From IMG/VR virus record IMGVR_UViG_3300027896_002619, positions 1-33,308 of that record: a stretch of 33,308 nucleotides of DNA. One strand, given 5' to 3'. The stretch is from a virus. Of this stretch, positions 21,957 through 30,998 are shown piece after piece. Position 1 is the first letter of the stretch, and each line of letters opens with the position of its first letter. The notes beneath the pieces were generated by a model. It worked only from the letters and a program-made list of their open reading frames with translations, did not search any database and had not been told where the DNA came from. A program made the translations under genes and the position numbers.

Positions 21957-24900
21957 GTGTCTGTTTTTGACCAAATAGCGGAAGAATATCCAAAGGCGAA
22001 GCCGTCCAGGCCGTCGGTATGGGACGAGATTACCGAGGAAACGACCGCCAAGGAGACCCAGCCACCCGCCTTCAGGGCCATGACCGAAAGCAAGCTCTAT
22101 GACGATACAGCGAGACCCTTGTCTGAAGATGTCGTCAAACAGGCCCGGAAGCCTTTCGAGACCCTTCAAAGGATGGGCCAGGGTAAGACGCCAAAGACCC
22201 CGCAGGAAGCTCAGGAGATGCTTTGGGCGCCACAGCGGGCACTTGGCACGACCGAAATGTTGAATCAGGCTCCGGTTACTCAGCCCGAACCGGGTCCCTT
22301 AACCAAAGCCCGTAGTAAAATAAGCTTTTCAAATATAGGGAAAATAGTCCCCTATACGGCTATCCAGGGGTTAAGGGGCATAACCTCGATCCTTGACCCA
22401 ATTCTCGGACCACTGGGAACCACAAAGGTTTTAGAGGATGCCGCTCAATATTGGAAGCCGGACCTTGGGACAATACCTAATGTCGGTGTGGGTTTTGACG
22501 AAAAAGGGAAACTTGGTATTCAAAAGTCTCAGGCAGACGTAGCCGACATTTTAGGTGCAACGGCTTCAGGGGTTGGAGCAGTAGCCGGACCGGTTAGGGC
22601 CACCCTGACGGCCGGAGAACTGATAACCAATCTTCCAGCCATAGAAAAAGCGGCCAGACCTTTTTATCGAAATATCTTAAGGGGGATGATTGGAGGCGCC
22701 CTTCTTGGAGAAGGAAAACTCCAAGACAGTCTTTCTAATGCCGCCCTTTTTGGGATGTTTGAAACGGCTGCCTATGCTCCCAAAATACCTCAAGCAATAA
22801 GAAATAGTGCGGCCTGGAGGTCGGCAACAGTAAAAGAGCGTGGCCTTGCCCTGCAATCCCTTGAAGATGTCATTAAGGCAAGGCCAGACATGACCGAGGC
22901 GGAAATATTAAGAACATGGAACAATCCGACCTGGATGCAAGAGGCCATAGGTAAAAGAATAAAAGGAGAGGTTGGCCCTGAAACAAGACCGGAAGCTCCT
23001 TCCGCCGAAACGAAGCCAACCGTTTTTGATGAAATCTCCAAAGAATTTGAGCCGAAGGAAGCCGAATTAAGAGAAGCAGAGGAACGATTTAAAAGGGGTA
23101 TGGCTGGACCCGAAGAGGCAGAATTAGTAGAGGCAGAAGATAAATTTAAGGAATCTTTTAAAGGCCCGGAAGCTCCTCCCCCGTCCGAACCTCCCCTCAC
23201 CCCAGCTATCGAAGCCGACGGTAAGACCTTCACCGGGGAGCCGGGAGAGACCCACCTTGACGTTTTAAAGGCCAATAAACTTGAATCCGGGGAACGAATC
23301 TTTATCGATCCCCAGGGCAACAAGCTCACCAGGGAAGAAGCAAAGCAGTATATAAAGACTAACCACAGCGACCTCTATGATGCCTGGGTTAAGCAGAATC
23401 CAGAAGGGGAATTTGGAGAAGTCCATACCGAAGATTTAAACAAAGCAATAGAAAGTGAGGCCAAAGATGCCGCTAAAACAGGGGAAAAGCAAACAAGTGT
23501 TGAGCGACAACGTGAGGGAACTGGTCCAGAACTACAAGGACACCGGGGCGATAGGGACATCACACCCGGCGAACCTCCAAAAGGCGGTGGCCCAAGCGTC
23601 AGCGATAGCCTACCGAAAAAAGAGGGAGTCGGGAAAGAAGAAGAAAAAGCGGTAAAAGAACCCTGGCAAATGACTTTGGATGAATATTCGGCAAGTGGAG
23701 GGAATAGGGGTGTTGGTAAAAAAGAGGGTACACCTAAAGAAACCGGCTATTTATCTGACGAAGAAGCCAAAAAGAACAAAATTGATAATAATGTCGATGG
23801 GCATAAATACTTAATCAAGCAAGCCCTCTCCGAAGGCAAACCCGTCCCTCCCGAAGTCCTGGCCGAGTATCCTGATTTAAAAGCCCCACAATCGCCGATC
23901 TCCGGGAAGAAGATAGATACCCAATCCAGGGGAATATTAGCAGAAAGGTTAGCAAAAAAAAGAACCAGAAAATGGACAACAGACTATGGCAAAACTTGGC
24001 ATGAAGAAGCTAAGGTTGGTGACGAAATAGACCTCGATAATTTTGGTTTAGAGGTCATTACTATAGAAACGGCAGAGGTAGCAAAAAATCTACCAGAAGA
24101 AGAAACTAAACTTATTATAACAGACATAATGTCCAATGGGAAAAGTGTAACTTTAGAGCGAGTTCCAAAAGCCCCCACAAGCCCCGATCTCTCCGGGAAG
24201 GTAGAACCACCCGCACCCAAGGGAGAAGTCGGGGGAGAGGCGGGGAAGGTTGAGCCTACTGCCCCAAAAGAGGTCGTACCAGAACCAAAACCGGCCAAAG
24301 AGCCACCTAAACCTTTAAAAAATATATCTCTTGGCAAGGAAGTCGATGTCTCCACTCCCCGGACGCCAAAGGTCCCGGTTCAATATGCCGTGACCGACAT
24401 TAACGACCTTATCACTTCCCATGATAATGCCCTGAATATCAACCCGGCTTATCCCCAAGAGCTTCAGCCTCGCAATCGTACCCGGTTGGCCTCGGAAGAA
24501 CAGATCGGAAAGATCGTCAATAAGGTCAATCCGGAGCTCCTGGGAGAAAATCCCATGGCCCAATATGGTGCGCCGATTATATCCGATACCGGAATAGTTC
24601 TTTCCGGCAACGCCAGGGCCATAGCCTTGAGGCGTATTTTTAAGGAGAAGCAGGATCAGGCCAAGACATACAGGGAATGGCTGAAATCCAACGCCGAGAA
24701 ATTCGGGATAGACCCAAAAGACATCACCGACAACTCAGTGCTTACTCGGGTCAACCGCTCCGACATGGACCTGTCCAAACTGACACAGGAATCCAACGAG
24801 GAAGCGATTGCCACCATGAGCCCGTCCGAGCAGGCCATGACGGACGCCAAAAAAATAACTCCGTCCCTTATGGACGTATTCGCTCCCAATGACGAAGGAA

Positions 24901-27900
24901 ACCTTCTCGTTGCTCCTAACCGTGAATTTGTCCGTGGATTTTTAAGGGACGTGGCCGGGCCGAATGAAATCAATGCCCTCACGACCAAAGAGGGGGAATT
25001 GTCACAGGCCGGAGTCAATAGAATCCGTAACGCCCTTTTCGCTAAGGTCTATGAGGACGTGGCCACCCTCGAAAAGCTGGCCGAAAGCACAGACAACAAC
25101 GTCCGGAATATCACCAACGGCATGATCGCCTCTGTCCCCAAAATGGCCAAAATGAAGCAGGGAATCGAAGACGATCGCTATTACCCGGTGGATATCTCCG
25201 GCGACATCACTAAGGCCATGCAAAAACTGGCCGATATTCGAAATCAGGGGATCACCTATCAAGACTATTTGAATCAACTTGATATGTTCGACAATATGGG
25301 CGAGGACGCCAAGCAGGTTCTTGATGTTTTTGACCGCTATGCCCGAAGCCCTAAAAAGATAGCCGAATTTTTAAATACCTATGCCGACATAGTGATGAAG
25401 TCCCCAAAGCCGGATAAAAATCAGATTGATTTATTTACTGATTTGGGAGAAAATATAATTCCAAATAAGGCGTCCGTACTGGATGCTGCCGAAACAAGGA
25501 TGGAGGAGCTTTATGGAACCCCAAAAGAAACCGCCCAGGCGACTCTCTTCCCGGAGGAGCCGACCAGCGGTGGTCCAACGACTCCTGGAAAACTACAAAA
25601 AGGATTTACCCCAAAACCAACCTGGGACGAACCTCACCCCAAGCCAGGGTGGGGACCTCTTGTCAAAGAAGAACAAGTCAGATATGGCGCAATAGAAAAA
25701 GAGTATCCCGGCCTCCTTGAAGAAATTAGTTTGCATTTCAAAGAAGACCTTGGTATAAAGGGCCATGACCTTAAAGACGCCATTGCATCCTTTGAAAGTA
25801 TTGGAAGCCAACTCTCCTTTGAGTTATCCGGAAGTGCCGGAAAGGTTTCTCCTGAAGCCAAAGCCGGCGCAAGAGCTTATCAAGTTGTCGGACACGGATT
25901 CGCAGAAGACCTTATTCAAAACGGATCAGCAGACTACCGTGGAAGAGTAATAGAAAAACCGTCCGACCTCGCACAACTCGCCCAAGTTTTCAGAAATCCA
26001 AAGTTTGAGACACTCCGAATATTCTACACCAAAGGCAACAAAATAGTCGGCCACGAAGGCTTTACCTCTAAGGTTCCCGGATACGTCAGTCTTGTCCCCG
26101 GAAAAGACGCCACACAAATGACCAAGAGAATTCTACCGGAGATCAAAGTCAAAATGGAACGCCTCGGGGCCGATGGATTTTGGACCGTCCATAATCATCC
26201 GAGCGGAAGTGTCAAGCCCTCCGCCGAAGATACCAATATCCATCAATTCTTAGATGAAAAGCTTGGACTTAAACTTAAGGGCGGAATTATTATTAATGGC
26301 GGGAAATATGGCCTTCTGAAACGGGAGACAAGGGAAACAAGGGGTGTTGACCGCGAGAGGCATTTTTTTATTGACGCTACCGAACACGAATTACCGGGCG
26401 CCGGACCAGATAAATTATTAAAACCCTCCATCGATCATCCCCTAATCGGGATGCAGATTTTTGATCCATCTGGCCTTGCTACCCTATCGTCAAAACTAAA
26501 GACCGAAAAGGGCATGGTTACTGCCATATATCTTTCTGGTCAAAATACCGTAAGGGGTATTCAGGAGGTACCGCTTGGGTTGTTTAAAAACTATAAGGGA
26601 ATGGTCGATTATTTCCGGGGAAGGATAAGGGATTTTGGATCAAGTAATGTTGTGCCGGTATTTGCCGCAGGAGAATTCATACCAAAGCTTGTCCAGAACA
26701 CCGTAAAGCAAGGTATTCTTAATGGCCACATTCTTGATGCCGGGCAGATAGGAGAACCCAAAAGCGCCCGCCAAGCAGACCCCACCATACTCAACGCCCC
26801 GGTTGCAGGATTTTTTGCCAAGGAGGCCGTTAAGTCGTTTAGGGTGGCAGAGCCCATCGACATTGAAACCTCAAAAAAAATAGATACTCCCATTAATATT
26901 TCAAAGAATCCCGAATTCCTTGAAGCCGTTAAAAATACTCCAGGGGCAAAGATAACAGACGAAGGTCTAATTGTTGACGTTTCAAGATTTCAAAAACAAA
27001 TTCAAGAAGGGGAGCAATCTTTAAGAACCGGCGTTTTTTATCTTCCCCAAAAAGACAGTCCACAACGGTCCTATTATACGAGGCCAAGTAATCAGTATGG
27101 CGGGAAGCAAAAGATAGAAGGGCAGACCCTATTAAAAAATCCATTGGTCGTCAAGGCGGCAACGGGCGGGAGAGGTCCCCAGATAGCCTACGATGAAGTT
27201 TTGGGCAAGGGGGCTTATGAAAAAATGAGGTCTGATGTTCTTAAAAGGGCGACCGGGGGATGGAATAAAAGGGCAACGATTGACGACATCGAGAACGTAC
27301 TTTCCGATTTTGGCGGGGATCCGAATCTTGCCCATGAAATTAAAGAATATAGCAGGGAGGGGAACCTACTGGCCTACGCTATTCAGGAAAATATCGTTGC
27401 GAATACGGTAAGGGATTTCGGACACGATTCAATTCTTTCCTACTATAAACGTAAGGGCGAATGGGTTTTATCTGAGTTGTTTGATTTAAGAGAAGACGCC
27501 TATCCTACGGCAGAAGGAGACTTTTCAATTCATCCCGATTTCAGGGTAGCAGAGGTCTCCGAGCTTTACCATGGATCACCGCACCGCTTTGATCGCTTCA
27601 GTACAGAAAAAATTGGAACCGGTGCCCTCAAATCCAAGCTCACCGACGAATCAGGGTCAATCAATATTGACATGCTGACGCCTGGGTATGTATCTGCCAA
27701 GGGGGCTGTCCTGAGCGCCAAGAACGCCGTTCAATCCCTGGCCCTGCCTACGGCCAAAAGCCCGGCACACTTGAGGGCCGCCGAGGTTCTGGGGTCTAAG
27801 CTCGGGTCAATGAACAGATCCCTGGAAACGTCGGCAAGGGCTTTAAAGAAATATCATAAGATGTTTACCAAGATGGGGGCATATAACCCAAATGTTCCCT

Positions 27901-30764
27901 TGGAAGAAAGCCCTGGGATGAAAGTCGCCTCTGATATATCAATGGGGCGCAGGGTTGATCCGGTAATGGCGGACTATGAGACCACAAGGCAGAGAGAGTT
28001 CGATAAAAGAATAGATTGGTTAGAAAAAGCCGGGGCTCCCATGCAAAAAGTAAGAGAGCATTATTTTGAAGGCATGTGGACGGAGGAATCACGAAAAGCC
28101 TTTAATCAAGCCGTGGCCGAAATAGTCCCTACCATGGAAGGGAAACCGCCTTCTCTTGAAGATTGGGAAGACGATCAAAAGGCCGCCGTAAAGCAAAGAG
28201 TTCAGGAAATATTAAAGGAGGGCGGCAAAGGATCAAATAAAAGCGCTTTATCTTACCTTACAAAAAGACCCCTTAAAGGGAAAGAATCTTTCCGTAAGGG
28301 GAAAAAGATTGACGACATTATGACCGGAATTGAATTCGGCCTTATTCCAATATCTCGTAACCCCGTTGACCTCGATATGCTGAAGTTGACCGAAATGGAC
28401 CGCTCAATCATGGCAAACCGGGCCTTGAGGGAATGGGAGAAGTCCGGAGATGTTGGCGAGATCGCCGCCGATAAACTCTTCAATCTTCCCGAAGGATGGG
28501 AAAAGCTTAATGATAAGTATGGAACGATATGGGGCGGGAAGTCCGTTCCTGTTTGGAAGATGTTGCAAGAACTGGCCAAGACCGGGAAGCAAGACCTTTA
28601 TTTTGCCGGATTTGGTAAAGAAATGATGCCATCTGCCCTTGATGTGGCCATGGGCGCCGACGATACCATGAAAGAAGAGGCCAACGGTCTTACCTGGGTC
28701 AACGAGAAAACAGGAAAAGAGTACAACATCCACGCCATGAAGCGGGGTACCGGTAAGTCTTACAGCCAACTGGTTCTTGAAAAGCTCCTTAAAGACCACG
28801 AAGCCTTTGAAGCCCAGGCTCCGACCATTTACGAGAAACTCCAACAGATCGCCGGTAATAGCCAAAAGATGAACGATATCCTGGGAACTCCTACCTTTCA
28901 GAACCTTCAACAAAAGCTCCCCGTGGGGGGCCTGGTGATCAGGGGATACCGGGTTGCCAAGAAGCCGGTCGCCGAAATAGTCAACAATTACCTATCCTCC
29001 AGCCTTTACAATAATGAGGTTTTCGGTCCTGCATATAGAGCCTGGATGCTGGCCGCCAATAAGATCAATCAGTTTCAGCTTTCCATGGGGAGTGCTTTCC
29101 ATGCCGGATTTACGACCGCCGAGGTTCAGATATCGGCCAATGCAGAGATTATCAATGATGTTTATGGGCTTCTGAGAGGGAATAGAACCGCAAAAGATTT
29201 AGCCAATACCATAGGGAAAGCCACGATCGCCACAGGAAGAACCGCCTGGATGGGTGGGCAGATTGTCGATGAATTCAGAAACCCGGAAGCTATCGAGGTC
29301 CCGACAAATGTTCCGGTTGGTATGTTACCGCAAGACAGGGATCACCGGATCGCTATGATCGCCAAGGCCGCCGAATTAGCTGGAGGCGGATTTACCATGG
29401 AAAAGGGCCTTTGGACACAAACGACCGAGAAGATGGTTCAAAATTGGTATGGCGGGGAAAAAGTCAAAGCTGCCCTGCGGTCTCCCTTTGCCCTTCCTGA
29501 GATGTCGGCTTATCCCATTATGACCTGGCTGGTCCCGAAACAAAAGGCCGGTGTCTTTGGGAATATGGTTGGCCGGACTATCGAGATGAACCCCGATAAA
29601 ACCATGGAGGAGTTAACCCCTCAATTCAGGCAGAAATGGAATCGCATAGACGCAAGGCTGGGGCAAGTTCGTTATGGTCGGCTATTCCTAAAAAATTGGG
29701 TCAAGGAATTTGCTCAAGGCGTTATCAGGGCTCCGGGCTGGACTGGCGGAACGATAGCCGAAACCATTGTTGGAGCGCCAGTGGATACTGTTAAATTCTT
29801 TGCGGAATGGGTCAAGACAGGGAAACTCCCCCCAAATATTCCTGACCGGGTGTCCTATACTATGTCACTTTTAATAACGGTCACTTTACTAAATGGTCTT
29901 TTGACCTATCTATTCACTGGGGAAAGGCCTTCGGGTATGGATTATTGGGCCTTCCGGGACGGCGGACAGGACAAATACGGCAAGCCGACCAGGCTGTTAC
30001 TCCCTACCTACGTTAAAGACCTTTTCGCTTTTTATCAGGACTTTGGCCATGTGGTGCTGGCTAAGACCCATCCCCTTGTCTCCCTGTCCTGGGATATGGC
30101 TAAGTTTTTAACCAATAAACCGGTCGTTGATTATTACGGTGTAGAAAGGGTCAATCCGGAAGACCCTTTTATAAAGAGAACCCTTGATATGGGTAAGCAT
30201 ACCGCCAGTATATTCATCCCGTTTTATATGAGGGGAATGGCTAAGACCAGCGAAGAAGAGGGCGGATTTTTTGAAACCCTTAAAGAATCCCCGGAAAAGA
30301 TTATCGCTCCTGAATTTGGAATCATGCCAGCCACGTCGGCCTATACGTCGAGCGGGCTCGAAAAATATGTCCAGAGGTTAAAGCAAAAGCACCCCTACAC
30401 GACCACGCCGGAGAAGAAAGAAAAGAGCGACCTGATGCACGGCCTCGAATCCGGTCTTCGGAGAGACAAGGACGACGCCAAGGATAAGCTCGGGGACGCT
30501 GTATTAGATGAGCAAATAACCGCGAAGGATAAAAAGTTAATCGAAAAGCGGGCCAAGATGGACCCCCTTATCAGGGCGATAAGTACCTCACGAATGACCT
30601 GGAAAGAAATGGCGGTGGGAATTGATAAGTACGCCACCAAAGAAGAAAAGGAAATGTTGAAGCCGATTTTTACTAAGAAGTATGAAGATGCTAAAAAGGA
30701 AAATGGCGGGAAAATGTCAGAGGAAGACAAAGATTTATATTATGAGGTTAAGGATCATATGTAA
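21957..30764 (+). CDS. Giant polyvalent protein with DdrB/ParB-like, JAB/JAMM and ADP-ribosyltransferase-like domains
   Basis: This 2935-residue protein is probably packaged and injected. It starts at a GTG directly after the previous stop, with GAGGT upstream. Layout: V-(F/W)-D-x-I-x-x-E motifs at residues 3-10, 21-28 and 356-363; a Gly/Ala-rich amphipathic part (105-280); charged repeats and linkers (360-600); a GKPVPPEVLAEYPDL segment (near 630-640); a DdrB/ParB-like domain (about 805-1030); and a JAB domain (about 1307-1450) with H1412, H1414, S1416, D1425 and candidate E1367. An ADP-ribosyltransferase-like region follows (about 1650-1760: GVFYLPQ, YYTRP, NQYGG), then a cut-down YHGSPHRFDRF motif (1871-1881). 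A large helical region (1900-2600), one clear membrane segment (about 2635-2657) and a C-terminal polyvalent-associated part complete it. The combination fits the polyvalent proteins of Iyer and co-workers. There is no virion RNA polymerase signature. Confidence 0.8.
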   Translation: MSVFDQIAEEYPKAKPSRPSVWDEITEETTAKETQPPAFRAMTESKLYDDTARPLSEDVVKQARKPFETLQRMGQGKTPKTPQEAQEMLWAPQRALGTTEMLNQAPVTQPEPGPLTKARSKISFSNIGKIVPYTAIQGLRGITSILDPILGPLGTTKVLEDAAQYWKPDLGTIPNVGVGFDEKGKLGIQKSQADVADILGATASGVGAVAGPVRATLTAGELITNLPAIEKAARPFYRNILRGMIGGALLGEGKLQDSLSNAALFGMFETAAYAPKIPQAIRNSAAWRSATVKERGLALQSLEDVIKARPDMTEAEILRTWNNPTWMQEAIGKRIKGEVGPETRPEAPSAETKPTVFDEISKEFEPKEAELREAEERFKRGMAGPEEAELVEAEDKFKESFKGPEAPPPSEPPLTPAIEADGKTFTGEPGETHLDVLKANKLESGERIFIDPQGNKLTREEAKQYIKTNHSDLYDAWVKQNPEGEFGEVHTEDLNKAIESEAKDAAKTGEKQTSVERQREGTGPELQGHRGDRDITPGEPPKGGGPSVSDSLPKKEGVGKEEEKAVKEPWQMTLDEYSASGGNRGVGKKEGTPKETGYLSDEEAKKNKIDNNVDGHKYLIKQALSEGKPVPPEVLAEYPDLKAPQSPISGKKIDTQSRGILAERLAKKRTRKWTTDYGKTWHEEAKVGDEIDLDNFGLEVITIETAEVAKNLPEEETKLIITDIMSNGKSVTLERVPKAPTSPDLSGKVEPPAPKGEVGGEAGKVEPTAPKEVVPEPKPAKEPPKPLKNISLGKEVDVSTPRTPKVPVQYAVTDINDLITSHDNALNINPAYPQELQPRNRTRLASEEQIGKIVNKVNPELLGENPMAQYGAPIISDTGIVLSGNARAIALRRIFKEKQDQAKTYREWLKSNAEKFGIDPKDITDNSVLTRVNRSDMDLSKLTQESNEEAIATMSPSEQAMTDAKKITPSLMDVFAPNDEGNLLVAPNREFVRGFLRDVAGPNEINALTTKEGELSQAGVNRIRNALFAKVYEDVATLEKLAESTDNNVRNITNGMIASVPKMAKMKQGIEDDRYYPVDISGDITKAMQKLADIRNQGITYQDYLNQLDMFDNMGEDAKQVLDVFDRYARSPKKIAEFLNTYADIVMKSPKPDKNQIDLFTDLGENIIPNKASVLDAAETRMEELYGTPKETAQATLFPEEPTSGGPTTPGKLQKGFTPKPTWDEPHPKPGWGPLVKEEQVRYGAIEKEYPGLLEEISLHFKEDLGIKGHDLKDAIASFESIGSQLSFELSGSAGKVSPEAKAGARAYQVVGHGFAEDLIQNGSADYRGRVIEKPSDLAQLAQVFRNPKFETLRIFYTKGNKIVGHEGFTSKVPGYVSLVPGKDATQMTKRILPEIKVKMERLGADGFWTVHNHPSGSVKPSAEDTNIHQFLDEKLGLKLKGGIIINGGKYGLLKRETRETRGVDRERHFFIDATEHELPGAGPDKLLKPSIDHPLIGMQIFDPSGLATLSSKLKTEKGMVTAIYLSGQNTVRGIQEVPLGLFKNYKGMVDYFRGRIRDFGSSNVVPVFAAGEFIPKLVQNTVKQGILNGHILDAGQIGEPKSARQADPTILNAPVAGFFAKEAVKSFRVAEPIDIETSKKIDTPINISKNPEFLEAVKNTPGAKITDEGLIVDVSRFQKQIQEGEQSLRTGVFYLPQKDSPQRSYYTRPSNQYGGKQKIEGQTLLKNPLVVKAATGGRGPQIAYDEVLGKGAYEKMRSDVLKRATGGWNKRATIDDIENVLSDFGGDPNLAHEIKEYSREGNLLAYAIQENIVANTVRDFGHDSILSYYKRKGEWVLSELFDLREDAYPTAEGDFSIHPDFRVAEVSELYHGSPHRFDRFSTEKIGTGALKSKLTDESGSINIDMLTPGYVSAKGAVLSAKNAVQSLALPTAKSPAHLRAAEVLGSKLGSMNRSLETSARALKKYHKMFTKMGAYNPNVPLEESPGMKVASDISMGRRVDPVMADYETTRQREFDKRIDWLEKAGAPMQKVREHYFEGMWTEESRKAFNQAVAEIVPTMEGKPPSLEDWEDDQKAAVKQRVQEILKEGGKGSNKSALSYLTKRPLKGKESFRKGKKIDDIMTGIEFGLIPISRNPVDLDMLKLTEMDRSIMANRALREWEKSGDVGEIAADKLFNLPEGWEKLNDKYGTIWGGKSVPVWKMLQELAKTGKQDLYFAGFGKEMMPSALDVAMGADDTMKEEANGLTWVNEKTGKEYNIHAMKRGTGKSYSQLVLEKLLKDHEAFEAQAPTIYEKLQQIAGNSQKMNDILGTPTFQNLQQKLPVGGLVIRGYRVAKKPVAEIVNNYLSSSLYNNEVFGPAYRAWMLAANKINQFQLSMGSAFHAGFTTAEVQISANAEIINDVYGLLRGNRTAKDLANTIGKATIATGRTAWMGGQIVDEFRNPEAIEVPTNVPVGMLPQDRDHRIAMIAKAAELAGGGFTMEKGLWTQTTEKMVQNWYGGEKVKAALRSPFALPEMSAYPIMTWLVPKQKAGVFGNMVGRTIEMNPDKTMEELTPQFRQKWNRIDARLGQVRYGRLFLKNWVKEFAQGVIRAPGWTGGTIAETIVGAPVDTVKFFAEWVKTGKLPPNIPDRVSYTMSLLITVTLLNGLLTYLFTGERPSGMDYWAFRDGGQDKYGKPTRLLLPTYVKDLFAFYQDFGHVVLAKTHPLVSLSWDMAKFLTNKPVVDYYGVERVNPEDPFIKRTLDMGKHTASIFIPFYMRGMAKTSEEEGGFFETLKESPEKIIAPEFGIMPATSAYTSSGLEKYVQRLKQKHPYTTTPEKKEKSDLMHGLESGLRRDKDDAKDKLGDAVLDEQITAKDKKLIEKRAKMDPLIRAISTSRMTWKEMAVGIDKYATKEEKEMLKPIFTKKYEDAKKENGGKMSEEDKDLYYEVKDHM
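24370..25060 (+). other. DdrB/ParB-like domain inside the giant protein
   Basis: The segment begins VPVQYAVTDINDLITSHD and continues through PRNRTRLASEEQIGKI and PIISDTGIVLSGNARAIALR. It ends with SPSEQAMTDAKKITPSLMDV and a helical tail. The GxVLSGNAR and LQPRNR elements are the core of the DdrB-like ParB superfamily domain common in polyvalent proteins, which in relatives binds nucleotides or cuts DNA. Confidence 0.75.
25875..26305 (+). other. JAB/JAMM (RadC-like) domain inside the giant protein
   Basis: The motif HNHPSGSVKPSAED (residues 1412-1425) is the H-x-H-P-S-G-x(n)-P-S-x-x-D zinc site, with E1367 (IVGHEGF) as candidate catalytic glutamate. The order E, H-x-H, S, D is complete, so isopeptidase or related hydrolase activity is plausible. 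Confidence 0.8.
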
Positions 30765-30773
30765 GGAGAGGAT

Positions 30774-30998
30774 ATGCGACACAGCCCGGAGAATTTAAAA
30801 GAAGGATACCATCTTTTTATTGGTCTGGCAAATCCCGATGAGGGATACGATAAGGCCGCTTGCCAGGTAGAAGATCAGATTAATGCCGCCTCAGAATTTT
30901 TTGATATTGATCTTAAGGGCTTTCAACTTAAAGATGAAGGCCCGAGGGAAATCGGCTTTATTGTTGCACAGGCGGCATGGCTGACGAGAAAAAAATGA
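30774..30998 (+). CDS. Small protein of unknown function
   Basis: This 74-residue acidic protein has AAGGAGAGG before its ATG. It contains a mixed helix and strand pattern (NLKEGYHLFIGLANPDEGYD, then QINAASEFFDIDLKG). It overlaps the following ATP-grasp gene by up to 22 bases and is probably translated with it. No family is recognised. Confidence 0.5.
   Translation: MRHSPENLKEGYHLFIGLANPDEGYDKAACQVEDQINAASEFFDIDLKGFQLKDEGPREIGFIVAQAAWLTRKK

Noticed and set aside
21957-30764. N4-like virion RNA polymerase, because of gene size and the N4-type capsid
   Set aside because: No polymerase motifs are seen; the recognisable domains are DdrB/ParB-like and JAB, and the C-terminus fits polyvalent-associated segments.
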